From NCBI RefSeq assembly GCF_003387475.1, contig NZ_QUNO01000010.1, positions 124,001 through 188,000 of the forward strand: a stretch of 64,000 nt of DNA, read 5' to 3'. This document shows positions 16,775 to 26,188 of this stretch, piece after piece. This stretch comes from Kutzneria buriramensis. Its GTDB lineage: Bacteria; Actinomycetota; Actinomycetes; Mycobacteriales; Pseudonocardiaceae. The position numbers and the translations under genes were made by a program. A model generated the notes under the pieces. That model was not told the origin of the DNA, ran no database searches, and was given only the letters and a program-made list of their open reading frames with translations. The first letter of the stretch is position 1; every line of letters begins with the position of its first letter.

Positions 16775-18349
16775 CTACGACGAGGCCTTCACCTGCGCCA
16801 GCAGCTCCGGGCCCCGATCCAGCAGGCGGTGCTCGGCGAGTCGGCCCAGCCACCACGCCGTCGCGGCCCCCGTGAGCACGCCGACGGGCACCGCGAGCCA
16901 GCTGAGCACCGGCAGTTTCTCGACCTGCCCGAAGATCAGCAGCGCCAGCGACGGCAGGGCGATGACCAGCAGAAACACCATCGACGCCAGCCGGACCAGG
17001 CCCCGGGTGCAGCCCGGCCGGTTGCCCGAGTTGAACGGGTTGCCGCCGCGCTGCACCGGCATCGGGAACGCCCAGTACACGGACAGCAGCAGCATGAAAC
17101 CGGCGCCGCCGCCGAGAATCGCCGGCAGCACGCCCAGCACCCACGGATACGTCCACCAGGCGCCGACGACGGCGGGCAGGACCAGCGCGGCCAGAATCGC
17201 GATCGGCCCGACGATGAGCCCCCACGCCCACTGCCGCCCGCGCACGTCCGCCCGAGCGGCGCCGGGGGTGACGATGGTCTGCCAGACCGAGGTGCCGTCG
17301 AAGCCGTACAGGTTGCTGACCTGGAGCATGGAGAAGCCGACGATCCACAGCGCCGCGAACGGCAGCATCACCGCGCCGCCGGTGCCGCTCCGACCGCCGG
17401 CGGCCGAGAACACCGGGATGAAGATGCCGATCAGCATCGACGTCAGCAGCATCGCGCGGCGGCGGGCATCCCGCCACCACAGCCGCAACTCCTTGCCGAG
17501 CACGGCGCCAGTCGGCGTCGCCGGCAGCAGTCCGCGCCGGACGCCGACGGCCTTGTTCTTGCGCGCCTTCGCCGGGCCGACATTGGTCTGCGGTGTGGTC
17601 AGCCGGTACTGGAGCAGCCGCGCCCAGGCGTAGAGCAGCCCACCGTCCACAACGGCCAAACCGAGCACGGCTCCGATCACCACGAGCCAGTTGCCGCTCG
17701 CGGCGCCCTCGACCGCCGACGGGGCCCAGCCGGTCGGCAGCCACCGCAGCGTGTCCCCGAGGCCGGGGTTGTTCTCCAGCAGCACGGGCACGAGCGCCGT
17801 CGCCACGTACCGCAGCGGCAGGTACGACAGGCCGGCCAGCGCCGCGAGCAGCACGCCGAGGTCCTTGCCGCGGCGGGAACCCAGCACCGCGCCGATCAGG
17901 CTGATGACCACTCGCGAGAGCAGCACTGTGAACGCCAGCGCCGGCAGGACCGTGATCACGGCGACGATCACCGGCAGCGGGCCCAGCAGGGCCGCGCCGA
18001 CCACCAGACCCACGAACGCGATGACCGTGGCGACCGGCGGCACGCCCGCGATGGACGCCCCCAGCAGGCCGAACGCGAGCTTGGTCGGGGACAGCGGCAA
18101 CAGCGCGAAGTTCTCCGGCCGCAGCGTCTCGTCGCCGCCGCCCATGATGATCGGTCCGATGAGCCAACCGATCGTCCACAGCAGGAACATCGCCGACGCG
18201 ATGGTCGTGCCGAGCGACAGCCCCTGGTGGAAGCCGGCGGCGACGAAGAACAGCGACAGCGCGCCGGCGGCCAGTCCGACCAACGCGCCGACGGCGAAGC
18301 TCGCCGCCCTGGCCCCGCCCAGCGAGTGCGAGAGCACCCGCAGTTTCAT
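16775..18349 (-). CDS. ABC-2-like exporter permease
   Basis: 524 residues from ATG 18349. About twelve hydrophobic segments are spread along the protein, with cytoplasmic stretches such as RLTTPQTNVGPAKARKNKAV and GKELRLWWRDARRR between membrane halves. It lies 5 nt downstream of the ATPase gene and should form the membrane channel of that exporter. The substrate is unknown. The open frame continues upstream through the ATPase gene in another frame and is not used. Confidence 0.83.
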   Translation of the reverse strand: MKLRVLSHSLGGARAASFAVGALVGLAAGALSLFFVAAGFHQGLSLGTTIASAMFLLWTIGWLIGPIIMGGGDETLRPENFALLPLSPTKLAFGLLGASIAGVPPVATVIAFVGLVVGAALLGPLPVIVAVITVLPALAFTVLLSRVVISLIGAVLGSRRGKDLGVLLAALAGLSYLPLRYVATALVPVLLENNPGLGDTLRWLPTGWAPSAVEGAASGNWLVVIGAVLGLAVVDGGLLYAWARLLQYRLTTPQTNVGPAKARKNKAVGVRRGLLPATPTGAVLGKELRLWWRDARRRAMLLTSMLIGIFIPVFSAAGGRSGTGGAVMLPFAALWIVGFSMLQVSNLYGFDGTSVWQTIVTPGAARADVRGRQWAWGLIVGPIAILAALVLPAVVGAWWTYPWVLGVLPAILGGGAGFMLLLSVYWAFPMPVQRGGNPFNSGNRPGCTRGLVRLASMVFLLVIALPSLALLIFGQVEKLPVLSWLAVPVGVLTGAATAWWLGRLAEHRLLDRGPELLAQVKASS

Positions 18350-18354
18350 GCGGA

Positions 18355-19197
<843 letters not shown>

Positions 19198-19282
19198 CCC
19201 ATCATGCTCCTCGGAACGCCGCCGCGTGGGCACTTCACCGTGGTAGAGTTCTGATATCACATTGATAGGCAAGGAGGGGGCC

Positions 19283-20158
19283 ATGACCACCGTCGTCACA
19301 CCGCAGCCCACGATCAGCGAACGCGCCGCCGGCCGGATGCCGGGCGGCCTGATGCTGCTGCTCGGGCTGGTCCTGTTGGTCGGCGGTGTGATCGTGACCG
19401 CCGGCCGCCAACAGCCGCTGTGGCTGCTGGTCGCGCTGCTCGGCCTGATCCTGCTGCGGGGCCTGATCATCCTCGCGCCGGGCGAGGCGCGGGTGGTGCA
19501 GTTCTTCGGGCGGTACGCCGGCACCGTCCGGGCGCCGGGCCTGCACTGGATCAACCCGCTGACCACCCGGACCAAGCTGTCCGTGCGGATCCGCAACCAC
19601 GAGACCGCCGTCGCCAAGGTCAACGACGCCGAGGGCAACCCGATCGAGATGGCGGTGGTCGTCGTCTGGCAGATCGAGGACACCGCCCGCGCGGTGTTCG
19701 AGGTGGACGACTTCGTCCGGTTCGTCGGCATCCAGACCGAGACGGCGGTGCGGCACATCGCCACCACCTACCCGTACGACAACCACAGCGAGGACGAGCG
19801 TCTGTCACTGCGGGAGAACGCCGAGGAGATCACCGGCAAGCTGTCGGCGGAGATCGCCGAGCGGGTGCAGTCGGCCGGCGTGAAGGTGGTCGAGTCCCGG
19901 CTGACGCACCTGGCGTACGCGCCGGAGATCGCCGGCGCGATGCTCCAGCGGCAGCAGGCCGGCGCGGTGGTAGCGGCCCGGCAGCGCATCGTCGAGGGCG
20001 CGGTGGGCATGGTGGAGCTGGCCCTGGCGCGGCTGGCCGAGCGCGACGTGGTCGAGCTGGACGAGGAGCGCAAGGCCGCCATGGTGAGCAACCTGCTGGT
20101 GGTGCTCTGCGGCGACCGGGCCACCCAACCTGTCGTCAACGCCGGCACCATCTACTGA
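19283..20158 (+). CDS. SPFH/Band 7 domain protein (stomatin/slipin-like)
   Basis: 291 residues from ATG 19283 with the strong ribosome site AAGGAGGGGG. Two hydrophobic helices lie near the N-terminus (about 22-62). The SPFH domain starts at [26 protein letters not shown], and a coiled-coil-prone segment ([24 protein letters not shown], about 170-195) leads to [19 protein letters not shown]. Such proteins form membrane rafts or scaffolds for proteases and stress responses. A TGATATCA-containing stretch at 19251-19272 lies in its promoter region and may be an operator. Confidence 0.86.
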   Translation: MTTVVTPQPTISERAAGRMPGGLMLLLGLVLLVGGVIVTAGRQQPLWLLVALLGLILLRGLIILAPGEARVVQFFGRYAGTVRAPGLHWINPLTTRTKLSVRIRNHETAVAKVNDAEGNPIEMAVVVVWQIEDTARAVFEVDDFVRFVGIQTETAVRHIATTYPYDNHSEDERLSLRENAEEITGKLSAEIAERVQSAGVKVVESRLTHLAYAPEIAGAMLQRQQAGAVVAARQRIVEGAVGMVELALARLAERDVVELDEERKAAMVSNLLVVLCGDRATQPVVNAGTIY

Positions 20159-20165
20159 GCTTTTC

Positions 20166-20220
20166 TGCCACATGCGCTTCCTATTTGCGTCCAGGCGACA
20201 AATAGGAAGCGCATGTGGCA
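20166..20220. terminator. Bidirectional terminator-like hairpin between convergent genes
   Basis: A perfect 22-bp inverted repeat (20166-20187 and 20199-20220) with an 11-nt loop fills the 69-bp gap between the SPFH gene and the convergent PNGase A-like gene. Symmetry and position suit a two-way terminator, although neither side has a clear T-run. Confidence 0.68.
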
Positions 20221-20227
20221 ACTACTA

Positions 20228-21838
20228 CTAGCTGGAGTGCACGTCCCGCGTCACGTAGCCGTGCGCGGTGTCGATGTCCCGGAAGTAGAACCGGCCGGTG
20301 TCGGCCAACCCGTGCCACTTCTCGGTCGACTGACCGTCGGCGAACGTCAGCACGCCGTTCGTACGGCCGAAGCCGCCGCTGGTGTCGATGCTGTCGTCGC
20401 TCAGCGCCGGCGCACCGCCGCCGACCGTCCACAAGCGACGTCCCTGGTGGACGGTCGCGGTGATCCGGTAGTTGTTGTCGTCCACGATGTTCTGGGTGAC
20501 GTCGGCCTTCAGCGCGAAGTCGAAGCCGTCCACACGGCCGTTCGAGCCGTAGCTGCCGAGCACGCGCTGGTCGGTGTTCTGCTTGTTCGCCGAGTCGGCC
20601 AGCGTCGTGGTGTTGTCGAAGGTCCACTGCCCGGACGAGCTCACCGGCACGATCCCGGCCGAGGTCCGCAGCACGCCCGAGGTGTGCCAGGAGCGGTTCA
20701 CCTGCGTGACGATCTTGTCGTCCAGGCCGCTGCCGGTGGTGGTCGTGTGCACGTCGGCCGCGGGGACGTCGTCGGACAGCAGGCTGCCGGTGACCCGCTT
20801 GGCGTGCGGATCGGTGGTGGCGAAGAGGTTCCCGCCGAGCGTCCAGAGGTCGACGATGCCCTTCGGCGGGATCAGCTGCACGGTGTGCGGCTTGCCGTCG
20901 GTGAGCAGCCCGATGAACGGGCTCAGGTCGATCGTGTACGGCAGCGTGACGATCGAGTCGATCGCGGTGATCGGCCGCCACAGCATCGGCGCCACACCGC
21001 CGGTGTAGATCACCGAGTACGGCGACACCACGCCCGCCGGCTTGCCGTCGACGGTCACCTCGACCTCACGGTAGGTGCCGCCGCCGCACAGGCCGGCGTT
21101 GGGATTGGCCTGCGCCAGCGCGGTCGGCACGTTCGACCACCAGAACTCCTCGCACCCGCCGCCCCGCGCGTAGATCTCGGCGGTCAGCTTCGCGGTGTTG
21201 GCCGGCACGGTGACCTGCGCGGTGTAGTTCTTGCCGTCGGACAGGTCCTGCCAGCCCGGCTTGGTCGCGTCGGAGGCCAGCGGCAGCACGGTGTCGGCCT
21301 GCTTCGGCGCGGGATGCGCCCGGTCGGCCTGGTAGTAGGTGACCGTGACGGTGATGTCGTACGGCCCGGTGTAGGTGTCGTTGACGATGTTGCCGAGGTC
21401 CACCACGAACGGCTGGGCCTGGTGCAGCAGCGGCGAGAACTCGGTGATGTCGCGGTCGAAGCTCCACGTGATGCCGGACGGGTCCGGCTCCGGCGTGGAC
21501 GTCCGCAGCACCTCCGCGCCGCCGATCCACAGCCCGGCCAGCCGGTCGAACTGGCGGCCCCGGCTCTTGCCGGTCCAGCTCAGCACCACCTTGTTCCACG
21601 GCCCGGCGCACGCGGCCGGCGGCGTGAGCGTGCCGACGAAGGGCTGGCCGTAGGAGTTGGCGAACACGTGCTGCATCGCGGTGACGGTGCAGTGCTGGGT
21701 CGGCGGTCTGCTGACCGGCGGCAGGGCGGTCAGCGGATCCTGGTAGTCGGTGACGACCGTGTCGGCGCTCGCGGGCGCGGCGGTCACCACGCTCAGCGCC
21801 GCGACGGCGGCGAACAGGGCGATCAGGTATCGGCGCAC
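20228..21838 (-). CDS. Secreted PNGase A-like peptide N-glycanase
   Basis: 536 residues. The signal peptide is MRRYLIALFAAVAALSVVTAAPASA with cleavage near residue 26. The mature protein matches the plant/fungal peptide-N4-asparagine amidase A domain: DPLTALPPVSRPPTQHCTV, PPAACAGPWNKVVLSWTG, RQFDRLAGLWIGGAEVLRTSTPEPDPSGITWSFDRD (about 95-130) and FWWSNVPTALAQ. These enzymes strip N-glycans from glycoproteins outside the cell. It is divergent from the GH3 gene, so the two may work on related polymers. Confidence 0.84.
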   Translation of the reverse strand: MRRYLIALFAAVAALSVVTAAPASADTVVTDYQDPLTALPPVSRPPTQHCTVTAMQHVFANSYGQPFVGTLTPPAACAGPWNKVVLSWTGKSRGRQFDRLAGLWIGGAEVLRTSTPEPDPSGITWSFDRDITEFSPLLHQAQPFVVDLGNIVNDTYTGPYDITVTVTYYQADRAHPAPKQADTVLPLASDATKPGWQDLSDGKNYTAQVTVPANTAKLTAEIYARGGGCEEFWWSNVPTALAQANPNAGLCGGGTYREVEVTVDGKPAGVVSPYSVIYTGGVAPMLWRPITAIDSIVTLPYTIDLSPFIGLLTDGKPHTVQLIPPKGIVDLWTLGGNLFATTDPHAKRVTGSLLSDDVPAADVHTTTTGSGLDDKIVTQVNRSWHTSGVLRTSAGIVPVSSSGQWTFDNTTTLADSANKQNTDQRVLGSYGSNGRVDGFDFALKADVTQNIVDDNNYRITATVHQGRRLWTVGGGAPALSDDSIDTSGGFGRTNGVLTFADGQSTEKWHGLADTGRFYFRDIDTAHGYVTRDVHSS

Positions 21839-22133
21839 CTCCGGACGCTAGCGCCCGAGCGGGTGTCGGCGTGACCCCCCGGACGGCGGTAATCGTTCAC
21901 AACCGTGGACGTCTCAGCCGAGGCGGATTCACATCCGTGACCAGATGCTGGGACGTCCAGGCATCGTGGCCGAACCCGCTTCGAGCTGCGGAGATCCGCC
22001 CCCTTCCGGCACCGCTCACGGGCTCCCACGTGACGATCACACGTGTTGTCCGGACCAGCGACGAACGAGCGAAGACGTTGGCAGCACTGAAAAAACGCTG
22101 AAACACGTCACTGTGCGTGCCCAGATCCCGGGA

Positions 22134-22147
22134 TGAGAGCGCTTCCA
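22134..22147. promoter_or_regulatory. CebR/LacI-type operator-like site before the GH3 gene
   Basis: TGAGAGCGCTTCCA differs at two positions from the actinomycete CebR-type 14-mer TGGGAGCGCTCCCA and keeps the AGCGCT core. It lies about 82 nt before the GH3 start in the divergent gap with the PNGase A-like gene. A LacI-family repressor released by a sugar oligomer would fit a glycosidase. Confidence 0.6.
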
Positions 22148-22228
22148 AATCGCCCGATCGGGGCTACTGGTCACGGCCTCTCCCGGACAAAGGTGACAAC
22201 TGCGTTACCTGCGAGAACAGGAGGCACT

Positions 22229-24550
22229 GTGGCCCGAATCCGCCCCGGTTTACGCGCTGCCCTCGCGGTGGGCGCGGCCATCGCGCTCACCACCGGCCTG
22301 GTCCAGTCCAGCGGCCAGGCGTCCCCCAGCGGCCCGGCCGGCTCCGACGACTACGGCAGACCCATCTACCTCAACCCGGCGGTGCCCACCCAGTACCGCG
22401 TCAACGACCTGCTGCGCCGGATGACGCTGGCCGAGAAGGTCGGCCAGATGGCGCAGATCCGGGTCGGCAAGCTCCGCGGGGACTGCAACTTCGCCAACGG
22501 CCCGCTGGTCGCGTCCTGCGAGCAGCAGGTGCTGGTGGACGCCCACGTCGGCTCCATCCTGTCCGGCGGCGGCGACTACCCGGTCGACAACACTGCCAAG
22601 GGCTGGGCCCAGATCACCAACGGCATCCAGCACTACACGCTGGACAACAGCCGCCTCAAGATCCCCGTGCTGTACGGCGCCGACGGCGTGCACGGCGACA
22701 ACAACCTCGTGACGGCGACGATGTTCCCCCAGCAGATCGGCGTCGGCGCCACCTGGGACCCGGCGCTGGCCGAGAAGATGGGCGAGTCCACCTCCTCGAC
22801 GATGCGCGCCACCGGCGTGTTCTGGGACTTCGCGCCCGTCTCCGACATCTCCCGCGACACCCGCTGGGGCCGGTACTACGAGACGCTGAGCGAGGACCCG
22901 ACGCTGGCCGGCACCCTGGCCGGGTCGCTGGTCACGGGTCTGCAGGCCTACGACGGCAAGGGTGCCACCGCGAAGCTGACCGCCACCGCCAAGCACTTCG
23001 CTGGATACTCCGAGCCGATCAACGGCCACGACCGCGTGCCGGCGCAGATCCCCGTCCGCGAACTCCAGGACGTGTTCCTGCCCGCCTTCCAGCCGCAGAT
23101 CGACGCCGGCGCCAGGACGGCGATGGCGAATTCCGGCGCGATCAACGGCGTTCCTGTGCACGCCTCGAAGTTCATGCTCACCACCGAGCTGCGGCAGCGC
23201 ATGGGCTTCACCGGCGTGACCGTCAGCGACTGGTCGGACATGGCCAGCCTGGTCACCAAGTACCACATGGCCCCGGACTACCCGACCGCGATCGCGATGA
23301 GCGTGAACGCCGGCGTGGACATGGCCATGGAGCCCAGCGACGCCGCCGGCTACACCAATGCCCTGCTCGCGGACGTCCAGAACGGACTGATCAGCCAGCG
23401 ACGGATCGACGAGGCCGTGGGCCGGATCCTCAAGCTCAAGTTCGACCTGGGCCTGTTCGAGAAGCCGTTCGTGGACGAGAACGCGGCCGACGGCATCGTC
23501 AACGGCGCCGGCACCGACCTCGCGCGGCAGGCCGCCACCGAGTCGACCGTGTTGCTGCGCAACGACAACAAGACGCTGCCGCTGTCCACCGGCGTGCACA
23601 AGATCGTGCTCGCCGGTGACAGCGCGAACAACCCGGCCCAGCAGTTCGGCGGCTGGACCGTGAACTGGCAGGGCGTCACGCCGGGCGGCCCCACGCCGCC
23701 GGTCGTCACGCCGTTGCAGGGCATCCAGCAGGCCGTGCCGAACGCGACCGTGGTCGCCGCGCCCGACCAGGCGAGCGCCGTCGCCCAGGCGGCCGACGCC
23801 GACGCGGTTGTGGTGGTGCTGGGCGAGAAGGCCGGCGCCGAAGGCCCCAACGACAACGAGAACCCGGCGCTGACCGCCGCGCAGCAGTCCCTGGTGGACT
23901 CGCTCAAGGCGACCGGCAAGCCCGTGGTCGTGGTGCTGATGACCGGCCGGCCGCTGGTGCTGGGCTCCGTGGCGAGCGCGCCCACCCTGCTCGCCGACTG
24001 GCTGCCCGGCTCGCAGGGCGGCACCGCGCTGGCCGACATCCTGTTCGGCAAGGCCAACCCCAGCGGTCGGCTGCCGGTGTCCTGGCCGAAGACCGTCGGC
24101 GACGAGCCGATGTCCTACGACCAGCTGCCCGGCACCAACGGCGGCACCAGCTCCAACTACGACCCGCTGTTCCCGTTCGGCTTCGGCCTGTCCTACTCGA
24201 CGTTCACCACCTCCACGCCGACCGTGAGCGCCGCCACCGTGCGGGCCGACGGCAAGGAGACGGTGTCCGTGACGGTCACCAACACCGGCACGGTCGCAGG
24301 CGACCAGGTGGTGCCGGTGTACGTGCACCAGCCGGTGAGCCAGGTGCTCGTGCCGGACAAACGGCTGGTCGGCTTCACCCGGGTGGCGGGGCTGAAGCCG
24401 GGCGAGGCGCGGACCGTGCAGGTGACCTTCGACGTCGGCAAGCTCGCGGTGACCGTCGGCGACGTGGACGCCAGCGGCCGGCGCGAGGTGGAGAAGGGCG
24501 CGTACGCCGTGGTCGTGGGCACCGCACAGACGCCGTTCACGGTGCGTTAG
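22229..24550 (+). CDS. Secreted glycoside hydrolase family 3 protein (beta-glucosidase-like)
   Basis: 773 residues from GTG 22229, preceded by GGAGG. The signal peptide (ARIRPGLRAALAVGAAIALTTGLVQ) is followed by the GH3 N-domain: NDLLRRMTLAEKVGQMAQI, LYGADGVHGDN near 165, TAKHFAGYSEPINGHDR near 270, and the catalytic nucleophile Asp in VTVSDWSDM near 345. The C-domain shows VVVLGEKAGAEGPNDNENP, and a fibronectin-III-like tail starts near 680. It is expected to release glucose or xylose units from oligosaccharides outside the cell. Confidence 0.92.
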   Translation: MARIRPGLRAALAVGAAIALTTGLVQSSGQASPSGPAGSDDYGRPIYLNPAVPTQYRVNDLLRRMTLAEKVGQMAQIRVGKLRGDCNFANGPLVASCEQQVLVDAHVGSILSGGGDYPVDNTAKGWAQITNGIQHYTLDNSRLKIPVLYGADGVHGDNNLVTATMFPQQIGVGATWDPALAEKMGESTSSTMRATGVFWDFAPVSDISRDTRWGRYYETLSEDPTLAGTLAGSLVTGLQAYDGKGATAKLTATAKHFAGYSEPINGHDRVPAQIPVRELQDVFLPAFQPQIDAGARTAMANSGAINGVPVHASKFMLTTELRQRMGFTGVTVSDWSDMASLVTKYHMAPDYPTAIAMSVNAGVDMAMEPSDAAGYTNALLADVQNGLISQRRIDEAVGRILKLKFDLGLFEKPFVDENAADGIVNGAGTDLARQAATESTVLLRNDNKTLPLSTGVHKIVLAGDSANNPAQQFGGWTVNWQGVTPGGPTPPVVTPLQGIQQAVPNATVVAAPDQASAVAQAADADAVVVVLGEKAGAEGPNDNENPALTAAQQSLVDSLKATGKPVVVVLMTGRPLVLGSVASAPTLLADWLPGSQGGTALADILFGKANPSGRLPVSWPKTVGDEPMSYDQLPGTNGGTSSNYDPLFPFGFGLSYSTFTTSTPTVSAATVRADGKETVSVTVTNTGTVAGDQVVPVYVHQPVSQVLVPDKRLVGFTRVAGLKPGEARTVQVTFDVGKLAVTVGDVDASGRREVEKGAYAVVVGTAQTPFTVR

Positions 24551-24667
24551 ACTGGTTGCTCGTGTCGTGCGGCGTTCCGTCGTGGAGGAAGACCCGATGC
24601 TCGTCCGGTCGGGTGCCGTGTGAAGTGCGACACGACAAAGCCGTAGTGAACTGAGAGGTAGACACGC

Positions 24668-24931
24668 GTGGCGAACATCAAGTCGCAGCAGAAGCGGATC
24701 AAGACCAACGAGGCCGCCAGGCTGCGCAACAAGGCGGTCAAGTCCGGTGTGAAGACCGCCATCCGCAAGGTCCGCGAGGCCGTCGCCGCCGGTGACAAGG
24801 ACAAGGCCCTCGAGCTGGCCCGTGCCGCCTCTCGCAGCCTGGACAAGGCCGCCAGCAAGGGCGTCATCCACGCCAACCAGGCGGCCAACAAGAAGTCCGC
24901 GCTCGCCGTGGCCGTGAACAAGATCGGCTGA
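24668..24931 (+). CDS. rpsT: 30S ribosomal protein S20
   Basis: 87 residues from GTG 24668 with a GAGAGG ribosome site. Typical opening [38 protein letters not shown] and closing [22 protein letters not shown]. It binds 16S rRNA early in small-subunit assembly. The 117-nt leader after the GH3 gene should hold its own promoter and the region where S20 autoregulates. Length normal. Confidence 0.97.
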   Translation: MANIKSQQKRIKTNEAARLRNKAVKSGVKTAIRKVREAVAAGDKDKALELARAASRSLDKAASKGVIHANQAANKKSALAVAVNKIG

Positions 24932-24948
24932 GCACGCTTCGTCTCGGA

Positions 24949-24977
24949 AAGGCCCCCGGCGCCGCCGGGGGCCTTTT
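24949..24977. terminator. Bidirectional terminator between rpsT and holA
   Basis: A perfect 12-bp stem (24949-24960 and 24964-24975) with a 3-nt loop is followed by TTTT on the plus strand and preceded by AA on the other. It separates the convergent rpsT and holA genes. Confidence 0.88.
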
Positions 24978-24982
24978 CTCGT

Positions 24983-25954
24983 TCAGCCCATCTGGTGCGC
25001 GGCGACGACCTTGAGCACGGCCCGCTCCAACGCGTAGTCGGCGTCGGCGGCCACGCCCTTCACGTCGGCGTTCAGCGCCGCCACGACCTGCATCGCCTCG
25101 GCCAGCCCGGTCGGCGACCAGCCGCGGGCCTGGCCCTGCGCCCGCTTCACCTTCCACGGCGGCATGCCCAGGTCGCCGGCCATCCGGAAGGGGTCGCCCC
25201 GGCCGGCCGAGGCCACCTTGGCCACCGTGCGCACGCCCTCGGCCAGCGCGTCGGCGACGAGCACGTGCGGCACCCCGAGCTGCATCGCCCAGCGCAGCGC
25301 CTCCATCGCGCCGGCCCGGTCGCCCACGACGGCCAGGTCCGCCACCGCGAACCCGGTCACCTCGGCCTTGCCCTGGTGGTAGCGGCGCACCGCCGCCTCG
25401 TCGACCTTGCCGTCGTTGTCGGTGACCAGCTGCGAGGCGGCCGCTGCCAGCTCCCGCAGGTCGTTGCCGACCGTTTCGATCAGCGCGGCCAGCCCGGCCG
25501 GGTCGATCTTGCCGCCGGCCCGCCGCACCTCGTCCTTCACGAACGCGTCCCGGTCGGCCGGCTTGGTGATCTTCGAGCACTCCACCACCGCCGCGCCGGC
25601 CTTCTTCAGCGCGCCCGGCAGGTCCTTGGCCACCTTGGCCCGGCCGCCGCCGGTGTGCAGCACGATCAGCACGATGCCGTCGGCCGGTTCCTTGGCGTAG
25701 GACAGCACCGCGTCGGCGACCTCCTTGCCGACCTCCTGCGCGCCCTCCAGCACCACCACCCGGCCCTCCGCGAACAGCGACGGGCTCAGCAGTTCGGCCA
25801 GCTCCGGAGGGGTGAGGTCAGTCACCCGCACGCGCGTCAGGTCGGCCGACGGATCCGCCTTGCGCGCCGTCTCCAGCGCGGTCCGCACGGCCCGTTCGAC
25901 CAGCAGTTCCTCGTCGCCGAGCACGAGCAGCAGCGGTTCGGGGGCGGCACTCAC
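24983..25954 (-). CDS. holA: DNA polymerase III subunit delta
   Basis: 323 residues from GTG 25954. The N-domain opens with EPLLLVLGDEELLVERAV, followed by RVVVLEGAQEVGKEVADAVLSYA, IVLIVLHTGGGRAKVAKDL and the helical C-domain with YHQGKAEVTGFAVADLAVVGDRAGAM. It is the clamp-loader subunit that opens the beta sliding clamp. Position beside rpsT is conserved in actinobacteria. The gap 25955-26065 should hold its promoter. Confidence 0.93.
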   Translation of the reverse strand: MSAAPEPLLLVLGDEELLVERAVRTALETARKADPSADLTRVRVTDLTPPELAELLSPSLFAEGRVVVLEGAQEVGKEVADAVLSYAKEPADGIVLIVLHTGGGRAKVAKDLPGALKKAGAAVVECSKITKPADRDAFVKDEVRRAGGKIDPAGLAALIETVGNDLRELAAAASQLVTDNDGKVDEAAVRRYHQGKAEVTGFAVADLAVVGDRAGAMEALRWAMQLGVPHVLVADALAEGVRTVAKVASAGRGDPFRMAGDLGMPPWKVKRAQGQARGWSPTGLAEAMQVVAALNADVKGVAADADYALERAVLKVVAAHQMG

Positions 25955-26065
25955 GCCGTCATCCTTCCACGTCCCCCTGACAGCCCATGCGGTCCCGCAT
26001 GGTGGGCGGCCAACTGGCCACGGCCGCTCGGGGTGCCGTACCGTGCTTGTCACAACTGAACACCG

Positions 26066-26179
26066 CTCATCCAGAGGGGCAGAGGGAACGGCCCGTTGAA
26101 GCCCCGGCAACCGGCGACGCACTTTTTCGTGCGTCGATCACGGTGCCAATTCCGACCCACACGTGGGAAAGATGAGGAG
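26066..26179 (+). ncRNA. SAM-I type (S-box) riboswitch upstream of threonine synthase
   Basis: The consensus elements of the S-adenosylmethionine riboswitch appear in order: P1 5' strand CTCATC (26066-26071), the CAGAGGGGCAGAGGGA segment, GGCCCGTTGAAGCC then CGGCAACC, a P3 hairpin GACGCAC/GTGCGTC, the GGTGCCAATTCC block, a P4 hairpin, and P1 3' strand GATGAG (26171-26176). The latter overlaps the ribosome-binding site GAGGAG (26174-26179), 9 nt before ATG 26189. Binding of SAM should stabilise P1 and hide the ribosome site, lowering translation. Confidence 0.88.
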
Positions 26180-26188
26180 ACACCTCCC

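Noticed and set aside
22250-24871. Minus-strand frame opposite the GH3 gene
   Set aside because: Shadow of the GH3 and rpsT genes, no motif.
26096-26188. Upstream start for thrC
   Set aside because: It would run through the SAM riboswitch; ATG 26189 has the ribosome site and the correct length.
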